The notes: generated by a model not told the origin, from the sequence alone. Numbered from the stretch's first letter, positions 23,833 through 36,831 are shown. The stretch: DNA of 64,000 bases from Dipteronia dyeriana (GCA_032871835.1 CM065300.1:2857768-2921767), one strand, 5' to 3'. A program made the numbers and translations.

Positions 23833-25506
23833 GACTAATTGGCACTGATGCCCCTTGAACTATACCCGAATTTGCACCTTACCTCCTACATTTTTTTTGC
23901 CATTAAACCCCCTAAACTATCGGAAATTGTCAATGATTGACAGAATCATAACGCCGCCCATTTTTCTGTTATGGTAAATTGTACTAAGTTCCCCTTATTA
24001 TATACATAATTGCATCAAACAGAAAACAATTTAATAATATAACCCAAATACCCCTTTGACCAAATTTTATAAATCATATATATATATATATATATATATA
24101 ATAAAAATTAAATTTTAATGTCGAAATCCAGATTGGATCTCCACTGTTCATTATTAAGATGGATGGTCAGATCTCCACCTAAAAAAAAATGAAAATTAAA
24201 GTTTTTTTTTATTAAACGGAGATTCACCGTCCATCACATCGGATGAATGGTGGAGGTCCAATCTGGACTCCACCTAAAAAAAAAAATCTTTAATTTTCAT
24301 TATAAACAAACTTCTTCTTCATCATCTTCTTCATACAACCCAAAGGGACGGTTCATTAGTTCATTGATCATCACAAAAAAAAAAATCAAACTAAGTTACA
24401 AGCAAAATATTTCTTTTTGTCCTAAAAAAACCAATCATTGATCATCAGATCAACATCTTCATCCAAACAAAAAACAAAAAATCTCCCAAAAAAATGATCA
24501 GTTTATCGATCATTAGTTCATCATCTTCACCCAACTCCCGACCATCTCCTATACACCACCACCACTACCACCCCACTAGAACCCAAACCTCATCACCCAA
24601 CATCATCAATGCCAAATACAACATAATTAGTTCCAGTATTAAAAAAAATTGAAAAAAAGCACCGAAAGGATAATTTAACAAATCCAAAACATAACACTCA
24701 AATCCATAATTGAAATTTTTTCAAACCCAAACCCGATCTCTCTCTTCTCACCAACGGCTACCTCAAAACACCTTGTAAGGAGATCGGGCACCACTCGTCT
24801 CTCTCTCCACCAAACTTAAAACCCAATTGACCATAAGAAAGAGAAAAGGGAAGAAAACGAGAAGACACAAATCGCAATCGGCCAGAAGAAAGAGAAAGGG
24901 GATCGACGACGATCTGGATTTCACGATTTATGGTTGGAGGAATTCGATTTGGGTTTAGGTTTTGTTGGTGGCTAGGTTTGGTTCAGGAGGGATTCGAAAG
25001 GGAAAGGGGGATTTTTCGAGTAGGGATTGGTTGAAGAGGGATGAGAGAGAGAATTCATTTGAGTGGTTTCAGGGTTTCATGGAGAAGAAAACGAAGATTG
25101 TTTTTTTTTGATGTGATGACAGTGTAGATCTAATTAAAAAAAATCGTTAATTTTCATTATTTTTTTTTATTTCTTTAGGTGGAGATCCAGCCGTAATGGA
25201 CGGTGGAGATTCAATATGGATCTCCACATTTAAATTTAATTTTTATTATATATATATATATGATTTATAAAATTTGGTCAAAGGGGTATTTGGGCTATAT
25301 TATTAAATTGTTTTCGGTTTGATGCAATTATGTATATAATAAGGGGAACTTAGTGCAATTTACCATAACAGAAAAATGGATGGTGTTACGATTTCGTCAA
25401 TCATTGTCAATTTCCGATAGTTTAAGGGTTTTATTGGTGAAAAATAAAATACAAGGGGTAAGGTGTAAATTCGGGTAAAGTTCAGGGACATCAATGCCAA
25501 TTAGTC
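23833..25506. mobile_element. Mutator-like element with long terminal inverted repeats
   Basis: The terminal inverted repeats are about 300 bp or more. Outer ends read GACTAATTGGCA at the left and TGCCAATTAGTC at the right. Inside them, matching segments (for example CCCTTTGACCAAATTTTATAA against its reverse complement) continue to the TA microsatellites and the CCGTCCAT blocks. Flanks TAAAAACAA (23824-23832) and TAAAAGCAA (25507-25515) form a 9-bp target duplication with one mismatch, as expected of Mutator-like elements. There is no transposase; the 0.8-kb centre has no protein I recognise. Confidence 0.75.
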
Positions 25507-25515
25507 TAAAAGCAA

Positions 25516-26178
25516 ATGAGAGATGTTGATGCAAGGCGAAGCTAGGAATTTGGTTTTGAGGGGGCTGACACAAAAATTAATATTCAATGTCACGCAAGAT
25601 AAATACATGAATATTTAAAAAATAAGTTGTTAAGAAAATATAATACCCTTTAGTCGTAAAGGTAGTTTCACAAAAAATTATATTAATTTTAAGAATTAAA
25701 ATGTAACTTATAACTCTTTTATATTTCAAAAATCATCTACAACAAAATATTAATTTTTTTATTTAATTATCAAACAGTGTAAATTAAAACTCAAATAATT
25801 GCACCAAGATGTAATGAGTATTATAGAATAAGATATTAAGCCTTCAATATTTACGTAGCTTTTTGCCTTGAGAATATATTAAATAAGATAATGTTTGGGG
25901 TTGATCGATCAACACCTAAAATTCTGATCCAATGATTTGCTTCAACTGAATTGTAATAGATGTCTTTTTTTCGTATGTTTTACAACTCAATTGGACCATA
26001 TCATTGGGTCAAATGAGAATACATTACCTCAGCTTACTCAAGGTAATGTAATATAAGATGAAATAAATCTCTAATCAGATTGGACTTATATTTATCGTGT
26101 TGGTTCAATTATCTCATGTGATAATCATTGCTAATTAAATCTGCATGGTTCGACCTGATTTCTAAATAATATAACAAG
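25516..26178. other. Intergenic, AT-rich
   Basis: No gene is seen. A phrase at about 25534-25565 (GGCGAAGCTAGG, then GAGGGGGCTGACA) resembles terminal sequences common to plant transposons; a related phrase is at about 20480-20515. Confidence 0.45.
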
Positions 26179-26818
26179 CTAGTTGGGAAACTTAGCCTTG
26201 TAATCTGTCCACAACTGGTTGACATTCTTCCACAGCAAATCAACAAAGTAGCAGTCATTTTATCCATCTTTCATCTTCATGTTCAGCTCTGCAACGAATC
26301 TATTTCTCAAACTGTTACAGTAATCCAGAAACCTTGCCTTTACATCGTACCCTTGATCCCACCTGTGCCCTTGCCCCGCCTTCACCCAGTGACTCCGCGC
26401 ATAGTTCGCCTTCAACCTCACGTAATCTGCGATCCCTTCGATCAATCCTCCGGAAGCCTGGCCGCTACTGTTCCATTTCCATATATGAGTCATTTCATGG
26501 TAAAGCACCCCGGTGATTTCTCCTCTCACGTCACCGGAATAGTTTCCTATGTAGTTCGCGCTGATGTGGATTTCATCGTTGATGGCGTAGGCTACACCGT
26601 CCATGTTGTCGACGAATAGGCTGACTTTCTGCTTGTTTTTCCGGTCAGCTGCGTTTGTTTGCTGGAAGATCCTCCAGATGAAGTCGGTGGTGGAGGACAG
26701 CGTTTGCTTGCTGTAGGCTTCGCCGATTTCATTGTTAAAGCTTGGTGACTACGTAGTCGACTGCATGGCTGCTTTGCAGCAGTGATGCTAAGGTTAATAG
26801 TAGGGAGATGTATAGCAT
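26179..26818 (-). pseudogene. Plant basic secretory protein (zinc-metallopeptidase-like), broken
   Basis: Read downwards from 26818, the frame starts with a credible signal peptide (LYISLLLTLASLLQSSHA) and the mature start VDYVVTK. A short deletion relative to the family then shifts the frame. The next frame carries NNEIGEAYSKQT, FVDNMDGVAYAINDEIHI, the zinc-site motif YHEMTHIWKW, GLIEGIADYVRL and RWDQGYDVKARFLDYCNSL. An in-frame TAA after KMKDG (about 26260-26262) precedes the expected ending YFVDLLWKNVNQLW and DYKAKF. These secreted proteins (PF04450, NtPRp27-like) are linked to defence. Two disabling changes make this a pseudogene, although the HExxH site survives. A TATA box (TTTATATAAA) remains about 90 bp upstream. 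Confidence 0.85.
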
Positions 26819-26919
26819 GTAGTGAGCATGAGAATGAAGAAGCGCTGTTGATTTTTGTGAAGTGAAGTTTTTGTATGAGAAGATTAAGTTGGTGCTCTAT
26901 GGTTTATATAAAGTTGGAA

Positions 26920-28180
26920 TTTGGAAATATATGAACAGAAAATTGAAGCTTAATAAATTATGGTCAAGAGTGTTAGGCTTAATTAGCCAATGACATCAAA
27001 TACTGCATATCAATATCAAAATGTAAAACGTCATTAAAATTTAAAATGTTCAACTTTTTGGAGATAATTAAGTTTTTTATTGTTTGAATTGTCACTTTCT
27101 GCCTTCAATCCTGTTTTGTGTGGATAATCTCTATACCTGAATATGTCACCTGTTTCCAAAAGAAATGCAAATTGCAATGGAGCATCCTCAATTTAGGTGT
27201 AAATGACATATTATTACTCTAGATCAAACGGTTGAATATTGATAGAGTTTCTTTAGTTGCATTGACCGATTGATAGAGTTAAGTAGGGTTTATATGTTAG
27301 AAGGGAAACTCCTAAACTAGGTCATTTTACCCTTAAAAGAAACCGGAAGTCATAAAAATCTTTAAAAATGAGAAGAAAAAAAAAAATACCATCGTCATTT
27401 TGTTCACAAAGGCCCAAAAACCAATTCATCAACTCACCGATTCCCAAATGTAGACTTACTTAAAAACCATAAATGAATTCCCAAACTCTAATTACCACCC
27501 ATATTTTTCTTCTTCTGTACCATCAGAATATCATAAAAATATAACAATAAAAAATTATAAAAATAATTTAAGAGGAAAAAAATAGGAGATCTTTTAGAAA
27601 CTAATCTCCATTTATAGAAATATTTAGACCTCTATTAAATCTCCACGGAGGATATCTCCATCGATAAATGAGATCGGAACGATTGCCTTCAATATATTTT
27701 GGACAGTGACAAGTCGAGTCTGTCCTTTTATACACGTAAACAATTTTATCGACACTCATACCCCTTCTCACTGGTTAAACTTGACTAAACTTAATAAGGG
27801 TATTTTTGACTTTTCAGATATTAAAAAAATTAAGAAAAAAACGTTAAATATACAAATTAATTGTGGATCCATCAAAGAAAATAGAGAAAAAAATTAGAAA
27901 AGAAAAGGTCATTCAATCTGACATCAAAGCACTCATTTGATTCATTTTAATATCATTAAATAAAAACAAAACAAATCGAATCAACTAAAGTAAAAACACA
28001 AATCTCAGAAAAATAAACCATATTTTTCAGTCAAAAGTTCAAAACCAAAAAAAAAAAAAAAAAAAAAATCTGGAAAAAGAAGCACAGATTGAATGTTGAG
28101 GGTTTGGCTTGGAATTGGGATGCCAAATCTCAAAAAGTGACTTTTCAGCCTTTCTTGGATTTGGGATGCCACTAATCTCA
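26920..28180. other. Intergenic, possible transposon flank
   Basis: AT-rich DNA without a credible gene. A phrase near 27740-27800 (CGACACTCATACCCC and following) weakly resembles the reverse complement of sequence near 29040-29075, and could be one end of an element enclosing the CIA2-like fragment. A long A-run lies at about 28047-28070. A 40-bp segment with TCTCAAAAAGTGACTTTTCA is directly repeated at about 28110-28150 and 28155-28197. Confidence 0.4.
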
Positions 28181-28184
28181 AAAA

Positions 28185-28475
28185 GTGACTTTTCACCATC
28201 TTCAACTCTCTCGAAATCCAGCAATCTCCACTCGAAAGCCTATAACAGCTCGTAAACGCCCCAAACAAACCTACAACGAAGCTGCTGCTCTCCTCACCAC
28301 CGTCTACCCCAACATCTTTTCCACAAAAAAAGCTCAAAAACCCAACCAAATTCACCAAACCCACCATGACTATTTCTTCGACGAATCTGCTGAGATTTTA
28401 CTACCTTTTCGTGAAATCAACAGCTTCGGTTTCTTGCCGCTCCACCAACCAATCCAGGACAAACCCAGTTTCTGA
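28185..28475 (+). pseudogene. Captured fragment of a CIA2-like gene
   Basis: The frame gives AISTRKPITARKRPKQTYNE, then AAALLTTVYPNIFS, and ends LLPFREINSFGFLPLHQPI. This matches my memory of the N-terminal part of CIA2/CIL, nuclear CCT-domain factors that raise expression of chloroplast import and ribosomal genes. Just upstream the other frame reads SPSSTLSKSSN, the expected preceding residues, so one frameshift separates them. No CCT domain or other CIA2 part follows. Neighbouring CCGTCCAT...GGATGGTGG and TA-repeat sequence resembles the Mutator-like element at 23.8-25.5 kb, so transposon capture is likely. Confidence 0.65.
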
Positions 28476-31172
28476 TTCAAGCCCAAAGCATCCAATCATC
28501 TCTCTCAATCTGGATGAGATTTGTGGTTTTTTTTTTTTGGTTGATTCGATTTGTTTTAATTGTTTGTGGAATTTAATTTGGTTGTGATGGTTGATGGTGG
28601 ATGAGTGATGATGGCGGATGGTGGTCAAGAGGGATGAGATTTGAAGGAGATGATCTAGGTTTGGTGATGATAGCGAATGATTGAGGTTTGGGGTTGATGA
28701 TTCTGGGTTTAGCAATGGTGGTAGATAATTGTGTTAATGGAGATGGCGGTGGAGATACGATCCATCATTTTTTTTTTGTTTTTTTTTATCCAATCAATTA
28801 AAAAATATATTTTTAATCTTCACCGTCCATCCATATTTGGATGGTGGGGATCCATTATATATATATATATATATATATCAATTTGTCAATTTTTATTTAT
28901 TTTTTTATGAATTTTTGATTTTTTAAAATTCAATTCAAAGATCTATTTTATAAAAAAAAAGGTTTTTTTTTTTTAAATTAAGTTTAGGGATTAGGGGTAG
29001 TTTATCCTTTTAATGGTTAAACTTGATCAATAGTTCGGTTTGATTAACGGTAGGGGGTGTGAGTGTCAATTTATGATAAAGTTGTTTCTGAGTGTAAGAA
29101 TACAAACCTCAGGGAGATTTAGTGTAATTTACTCTAATAATAAACATCCAACGCTTTTATCTATCGTTTACATCAAGCTTAAGGTGATAAATGATATGAC
29201 ACTTCCTTATCAACTTTCATATCATCACATCAAATGGGTTAAATTAAAAAAAAAAATTATATTTTTCAAATCTAGTATTTTAATATAAAAAATATATAAA
29301 AAAAATGTGATGATATGTGATGTAATAGTTGATAAAAAAATGTCATGCCAGCTGCTACATCAAATTGGATGTAAATAATGGATAAAAGTAGTGAATGTGT
29401 GCCATTATCCATATATTTTTGAAATATTTGATTTTTTTTATTGTTTTTAAGATTTAATTATAAAAAATTTATTACAATATTTGATAATATGTATTGCTTA
29501 CGAGTGATTTGGACATTTTATAATTTATGACAGATCAACTTCTTAACTTTAATGGTTAAGCTAGCGTTAATTTTGTCAAGGGTACCTATAAATGTATCAT
29601 TTCAGCAAAACTGTGATCTAATTGCAATCACACGTAAAGTTGGAATGCAATCGGGTTGCTCCATATATTGCAATTTGCCCTAAAAAGAAAGATATAATCT
29701 CAATCTCTCATTTTTCATTGGCAACCAAAAAAGTCTTGAAGTCGACAGCAATAAATAGAAATGGTTATCTTTGCCATGGGTTAGACTTTGATTCTCTCCT
29801 TACTCAGCTCTAACTCACATTCTATAAAATATGTGATTGATTTTCAATAAAATAATAATACAAAACAATGGCATTCATTATAACAATTGTGTCATGAGGT
29901 CATTAAAAGAAAACTTTAAGTAATTAAGTTTAATCACTCACGCTGATTATAGTATTCTAAATATCTCAGAGTCACCATTTAGCTGCAGGCTTGCATAGAA
30001 TATTAATTAGAAAATAATAATGAAGTCCAGGCCGTGGCCAGCTCCATTAATTAAGCTGATCAATTCGAAGAAAAGAAAACTTTGGTTATTTATTTGTCGT
30101 TGACATTCTAGAGCAATGAAACACAAATGAAAAACTTTGGTTAAATAATTACTATTCATACTTTGAACCCATAAATTGTTACTTTATACATAAAATTTCC
30201 ATTTTCTTATATATAAAAAAATTAATTTAATTTCCTCCACCCCAGAATCAAGCTGACTGTTTGTCAGATTTCATTAATTTAATCTATGTTTGATTTCCCT
30301 ATTATAAACAAATTTGAATAAAATAAAATAAAATAAATGAAAGATTCCTCCACATTAAAAAACAGAGGGTTTATACTGTTCAAGTTTAATCTGTTCGTCT
30401 GTTTTTGTGGATGTTAACAAGTTGATGTCTTTATAATTTTAATTATGTATAAATAAATATAAACTTCACATGCTTTTGGTAACCGTGAATAAGGAGAAAA
30501 TCTTATAATGCACCCATTAATTAGTTTGATTAGGGTTGCACCGGTGCTTGCAAGATTTTCTAGTGAATGCTTGCTTGATGGAACTGCCGTAGGAATTCTC
30601 CGATCAAAATATCCCCATTTTAACAAAGTTAATAAACTGAACCAAACATATGCATATAGAACATTACAATTTACATTTCAACAAAATCTTAACAAATACA
30701 TAATTAAGAAAATATGCATGATTTAAAAAACTTTTAACTTTCCCCAAAGCAAAAAAATTATAATAAGAAATCGTCTCTTACAGTCCTCCCAAGCATATCT
30801 CATTAAGCGCGAGCCTGTAGAAAACGTGGGATTTTTACCTCCGCACACATTTTGTTCCTCGTCTTAATCTAGACTTAATATAGTGCCATGAGCACATAAG
30901 CATGCACATACATGAATAACACAAACAATTTGTTTAAGAAATCTAGATGTCAAAGTTGGCAATTATCAAGTGACAGCAAAAGAACAAAAAAAAAACCCAT
31001 CAAATTCCAATTCGCTTTTATAATGGTTAAATCTCACCTGCCAATCTGCCATGCCAACTTAATACTAGTTACAAATTTGTTTTATCTATCAAGTCAATGA
31101 CACAATGCTCTCACTCAACTGTTCACTACAACACAGGCAAAATTTTGAATCTCAACCAGCTGACCAAAGATA
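28476..31172. other. Repeat-rich intergenic region
   Basis: It holds a TA microsatellite near 28856-28880 next to CCGTCCATCCATA, and sequence near 28985-29140 and 29570-29690 of the type found in Mutator-like termini (phrases such as GTGTAATTTACTC and CAATTTGCCC). From 29.8 to 31.1 kb it is plain AT-rich DNA. A minus-strand open stretch at about 30480-30626 is not recognisable. Confidence 0.4.
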
Positions 31173-33917
31173 TTAGCTACATGTCTCAACAAGGCTTTTG
31201 CCCTTCCGTGACCTCTTTCGTGTCCTGTTCCTACTTCTCACAGAATTATCGCCATCTTTGCTTTCCTGCAGTTACTTCCACAGATTAATGATTGAAGATG
31301 TATATTATTATTCGATTCAGTAAAACAAATCACATAATAAGTGCCAAAGTTAGAGGTCACTTTGATGATCAATCAGCTCTCAAGTATATCCCTAAGCACA
31401 TCACTACTTGAATGAAAGCCGGAGGGTGTTGATGGCTCAATCAAGTTATTATATGGCATCCAAGCACCGATTACAAAATGTTAGACTATGATGGCACGAT
31501 TCAGAAATATTATATGCTCACCATCATGTACCTAGATTGCCAGACATCAAACTATACCTTCGAAAAGAGATTGATCATGCAATCTAGAATATAAAAATGC
31601 CAAAGCAGTGGACAGAAAGCTCACCTTCCCAGATACCATACTGGGATTTTCATGGCTCTTTTTCTTCTTACATGAAAGTGGGTTAGGACCCTGCAAAATA
31701 CAAGATAACGAATTAACTCAACAAATGTAACAGCAGCAATCTCAAGGAAAGAGATAGCAATAAGAATTAAGAGCATGACAACAGATGTGAAATATATAAA
31801 TTTAATTGCCAAAATTAAACAAAACACATGAACCGGCTTCAGCACCTGTATCCCAACATCGTCTCCCTCTACCACAATTTATAAAATTAAACAGTTAGAC
31901 AAGCACAATCACTAACTGACTAAACTAAACATATCTAGGAACACTGAAATATGCATATGGTAGTACCTGAAACATCCATACGGACCATACCCATAGCAAC
32001 ATCAACCTCTCCCATGCTTCTCGGTATTATATGATAATATTTGCCTACACAAACTCGGGAGGGGATTGAGAGAGGGAAAAAGGGAGGGGAAGCAGGTTGC
32101 TTTACCTAAGAGTTAAGGTGCAAGAGTTAAACTGACCATGAACACTCCCACCTCTCTAGTCTACCCCTTGTCACATAACTAACTATCTTAACAAAGCCCA
32201 CACCACAGTTTTATAGATAAAAATACATTGACATTAAACAAAAAGTAGCTATGAGTTGATTACGGACCACAACAATACAGGTTTGTAAAAGCACTCTAAG
32301 ACTATAGATGTTAATGACATTTTACCAAACCTAGCTTAAGCTACCATATAATTTTTATCATGAATCCAAAAGGTTAAAAAAAGAAAAAGAAAAAGCTATC
32401 TAAGCCACCTGTATCCTTGTCCAAGCAAGTCACATTCTTCAAATAAAAAGAATGACATTATAGAAGCCAAATCCTTGATGGGGCATGCCATATATAGAAG
32501 TCAAAATCCTAGGAGAAAGTAAATAAATATGCCTACATGCTACATTGTCACATACTCACATATGGTCTCAAGCTGATAGTGGCAAGCACACATGGACAAT
32601 GGCAGATAGTTAAAACCAGAATGATGAATTTATCGGACCAAATTAATAACATAAATAAAAGATGAGTAAGGTTTCTACCTTAGCTCTCTTTCTCTTAAAT
32701 TGAGGTTTATCCTTCACTCCCATCTGCTTTCTTGCATTATCACTCTTTTTTACTGTCTGCAATTCTAAGTTCTGATCTCCTACATCTTCATCTTCATTAG
32801 ATGAATCCCTTATTTCTTCAGTTTCCAAAATGCCCTTAGCTCTTTTCTTCAACATCTTATATTCCGACTCTGTCATACGAGAGCGACCTTCTTCAGATGC
32901 TTTGACAAACTGGCGTTGAAATGTGGATGGTTGCTCAAGGAAAAGGGCATTCCGCAAGCCAAATATAAGAGGGACACCTGGTACCTGCACGATTATTTAT
33001 AACTATATAAAACAAGTTCTAAGAAAACATGATAAAAAAAAAAATTGACATATCTGAAACATGCAAATAGACTCGACTGATATGAAGCACGCTAACCTCC
33101 TGAAGTTTCTTCCGCAGATCAACATCCTGAGTGGCAACAAAGAAGTGCTCTGGATTCTTTTCTCCCAAAACATCCATAATGCAAGTATCAGCACTCTTCT
33201 TTCTCTCATGTTCACATCTGCCATTGGATTAAATTGATTCTAATTAGAAGTAAAATAGAAACATGAAGGTCTAAACTTGAATACTGATTTTTTTGTTAGT
33301 GAAATTCTTAAAACCCAACTAAACTATTTCCTGACAACACCAGCTACATTGCCAAGAAATTACTGGTTATTTACCCTTTTCTTTTACTAGGGTTTAAATA
33401 TCTTAATGGTCTCTAAACTTACCAAAGTCTACTATATGCTCACAAACATATAATATAATAATAACAAGAAAAACCATGTAACCTCAGAAAAAAAACTTGA
33501 CACAACAGTCTTAAAATTGATCTACACAGATTTTTTAACTGAAATAGATATCAAAGCTGACCTTGCGATTGTGAGCTTATGTGCCGCCTGAAGAGCTTCA
33601 GAATGGGATTCACCTAGCCCTTCCAACTCATCTATAACACACCTATCACATAAAACATAGTGAACGGTCACAATTTAACTGATACGAAGAAAATACAAAC
33701 GAATAAACAAACAAATACAAACATACTTGGTAGTGAAGAGCTTAACAGAGGCAGCAAGCGTGGTAGCTAGAGCATTGTCAGCAGGAGTAATCTGATTAGC
33801 AATGAGGTGATATACGAATGTCCCATCGCATATCACCTTGTATGGCTGTCTGAAACCAAAACATGCTGTGTAGAATCTCACAATCTTTCTATGACGCTTT
33901 TGCTTTCTTACTCTCAT
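31173..33917 (-). CDS. UTP23: rRNA-processing protein UTP23
   Basis: The gene has six coding exons, read downwards: 33917-33727, 33642-33562, 33217-33097, 32984-32679, 31690-31625 and 31265-31173. All phases agree and give 285 residues. It starts MRVRKQKRHRKIVRFYTACF and continues with YKVICDGTFVYHLIANQITP, KLFTTKCVIDELEGLGESH, ARCEHERKKSADTCI, NPEHFFVATQDVDLRKKLQE and VPGVPLIFGLRNALFLEQPS. This is the PIN-like fold of UTP23 with its Cys/His zinc-binding residues. The tail is basic and nucleolar-signal-like (KPQFKRKRAK, SRNRTRKRSRKGK). UTP23 belongs to the nucleolar SSU processome, needed for early 18S pre-rRNA cleavages. All introns are GT-AG. A 5' leader exon and intron lie upstream. Confidence 0.93.
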
Positions 33918-33949
33918 CTTGAGTTCAGGTTTGGTTCACCTTCTAAGTT

Positions 33950-34901
33950 CTGCAAAACTAAATTTGACAAAAAGGAAAAAAAAAAAAAAAGTCTTTCACT
34001 TATCAGAAAATTCCAGAAGAGGTTTTAATTTAAAAAATAAAATAAAATTATCTCTTAGCTCACCTATGCAACTACATTAAAAAACCTAACTTTATAGTTA
34101 AGAATAACCTTAAAACCATTAAAAGAAAATAATAATATCAATTAGAAAAACAAATACTGTAGCTTCATTGAATGTATTTCTGAATTGTAGCACATTAACA
34201 CCATAATCATATTATTTATTCTTAAATATAGCTAAAAAAAAAGAAGAAAAAGAAACACAATTCAATTTTCCCACTTCGTATGGCAGTTAAGACCCGCCTC
34301 AAAATCTAACAGCATCCTATAATTCACTTAGGTCTTTCCACAAACACCTCAAAGGTGTTTTTGCTCCAACTCAACAAGTAAAACATTAGTTAGCAAAACC
34401 AACAAGCAGAAATACAATTGATTCATTAGCATCATAATCATATTAATATAGCTTTATAATCATAGTCATAATCAACTAGTTTCCAGACAAAATTAAAAAC
34501 CATCCAAATAAAGGGTTATCTTGAATGAAATCTTCCTCTAAATTTCGAAAAATTCGCACAAAAGATATAAGAACCCAATTCCCAAAATTTACGTTTGAAT
34601 TTCAAAACCCCATATAAACAGAACAAGGAAGTGGCTATTGTGGAGTAGAGAGTCTATTGTTGTATATAAATAAAAAAATGTCATGGTTTAGTCAACGAAG
34701 ATTGGCAAAAAAATTAAAGCGACGATACTTTTTTTTTTACACTGAAGCTCTATTTCAAGAAGAGATTTGAAACAGAGAAACAAATTCTGCATTTTCACTT
34801 GATAATCCAAAATGGGATTTACAACATCTTAAAAAAATGAAAGCCCAAATTTGAAGATGAAGAATTTGGTCTTTTTTACTGAACATGCAATAAATTCATA
34901 C
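33950..34901 (-). other. Leader intron of UTP23
   Basis: On the minus strand a donor TTCTTCAG|GTATGA lies at 34902/34901 and an acceptor TTTTGCAG|AACTT at 33950/33949, 35 bases before the ATG. Long 5'-leader introns are common in plant housekeeping genes. The first half of this intron and the leader exon are duplicated at 56.15-56.5 kb. Confidence 0.6.
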
Positions 34902-35010
34902 CTGAAGAACGAAGAGCGTGGAAGACGGAAGAGCAGCGCCGGTGTGGAGAATTGAACAACGGCGCCAGCTTGGACAACTGTGAGAGAACTGAGAAGTGCG
35001 GCTGGTGTGT
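34661..35010 (-). repeat. UTP23 promoter/leader segment (duplicate A)
   Basis: About 350 bp, containing the GC-rich UTP23 leader exon (about 34902-35000) and the start of its intron, recur at 56150-56498 in the same orientation with moderate divergence. The copies share GTCATGG, CAACGAAGATTGGC, CTCTATTTCAAGAAGAGATT and GAGAGAACTGAGAAGTG. Confidence 0.85.
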
Positions 35011-36468
35011 AAAACCAGACCCGACTTGGAGAGATATATATATATAGATGTACGACGGGTCGGGATGTGGGTTAACTTCATAACCCGACTCCATATAATT
35101 TCGGGATGTATAATTTTAGCCTTTATATCTGATTTTTTTATATAGCTAACCCAACCCATCTCGATGATTTCGTGTCCGGTCAGATCGGGTCCAAAGTGAC
35201 CACCCGTTCGGTCCGGGTTTTTGAACAGACCCGTCCTGACTCGGATCCAATATGTGTCTTTTATTTTGGATTCAAACCCAACCAGTGACCCAAATATGAG
35301 GATCCAGATTCAATCCGTTCGATTCGGATTCGATTTGACATTCACGGGTCCAAGTAAAATTGTCATTCATATTCCATTTATTTATTAATGATTTTAAAGT
35401 TTAAATCATATCAAAATTATTGAATGATATGAAAATAAAGTAAGCGATCAAGAGTTTCATTTTAACAAAAAGAAAGAAAAAAAAAAAGTTAACTGACGAA
35501 CTGTATAAAGGCTTCGGTGTGTGTACAGATATGATTCGAAACAAGGATTTAAAATCCCATATCCGTCCTGAATTAAATTGGATAAAAAAAATATTGGCCC
35601 CAAATTGTAGGTACTAAACCTTTGTCTAACGGGGTAGATTCCTACAGATCCATAAACCAATGGATAATTTTGATATCCCTATCCATAAACCCATCACGAA
35701 ATAAAGATCCATGAGGGAAAAGCTTTGCATTATAGAGATTCGTGAAAGAGAAAGAAAACTTAACATATTATCATAGTTACAAAATTTGAGTGTCGGACTA
35801 AAACAATTGTATGGTAGATAAATCATAATGCATGGTTTGCATAATGGTCTTTAAGTCGGTTACAACAATTTTAGATGCACAGTTTTACACTAATGCGTGA
35901 TTAATAATGACAAGTGCATGATTTAATTTGCACTTGTATCTCTTTTGGACGCATAGTACTATCCCAGTTAGTTTATCAATGATATCAATGGTTTCAACCA
36001 TCCGAATGTATTACTAAACTCACCATTCTCTTCCACTCTCATCCAATTACATTTGATATTACTGTTATAAGTATGGAATCCATATTCTCTACATTGATAT
36101 GATATTAAACACTTCCACGACAAGTGTTTAATTGACCGGTATAATTTCTTTTGGGTGGTGTTTATATAAATATAAAGATAAGTAAGGATATTTTATGATG
36201 TCACGCAATCATATAAATAAATATGACATAAATATACTCATGTCAATTAAGCAAATACATTTACGACTACATGTTTCTTAGTTCCACATGTTATGCTATG
36301 AATGAATAAATGAAGGAGGTGGTAAAAATGAACTCAAAATAAAGTGATGTATTTACCATCCAAGTTCATATGATTAAATGTGTCGATTCAATCACATTTG
36401 ATATTGCTTCCTCTATCCATATGTTAGGTTACCAATGAACATATATGAATTATATAAAGCGGTGTACC
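35011..36468. other. UTP23 upstream region with CGGGT-rich repeat
   Basis: From 35011 to about 35345 the DNA is rich in GACCCG/CGGGTC units, like the inner ends of plant hAT elements; borders were not found. The remainder is AT-rich without a credible gene. Confidence 0.45.
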
Positions 36469-36735
36469 TAGGTATGCCCACGGTTCCAACCGGTTCCGCC
36501 GGTTCGTTTTTTTTTTTTTTTTTTTTTTTTTACAATTTAGCATAAGAAAAAAAAAATTAATAATAAAATATTTGATGGAACCGAACCACCGGTTCCATGG
36601 CGGTTTTTTTAGAGGAGGAACCGGAACCGAACCGTCTCCCCCACGGTTCCGGTTCCGGTTGCGGTTACGATTACGGTTCATTTCACACGGTTACGGTTCG
36701 GTTTCACGGTTCAAACCGAACCGCGGTCATGTCTA
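36469..36735. mobile_element. Short non-autonomous hAT element (267 bp)
   Basis: Left end TAGGTATGCCCACGGTT and right end (reverse complement) TAGACATGACCGCGGTT agree at 13 of 17 positions. A perfect 8-bp target-site duplication GGTGTACC flanks it (36461-36468, 36736-36743). Both sub-ends are rich in GGTTCCGGTT/AACCGAACC. The middle is a T-run and AT-rich spacer. It has no coding capacity. Confidence 0.85.
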
Positions 36736-36831
36736 GGTGTACCTGCCCACCCAAGTTCTTTTTTTAGCGGTCGATATTTTTTTTTTTACTAATCACATAC
36801 GATGTGGCGATTTAAACTTAAGATATTATCG

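Noticed and set aside
28005..28367. Minus-strand open frame with a long Phe run
   Set aside because: The Phe run is the A-homopolymer near 28047-28070 read in reverse; the rest is antisense to the CIA2-like fragment.
30414..30626. Minus-strand 70-codon frame (LKWGYFDRRIPTAVPSSKHS)
   Set aside because: Composition is protein-like, but no motif or family is recognised and no splice-linked neighbour was found.
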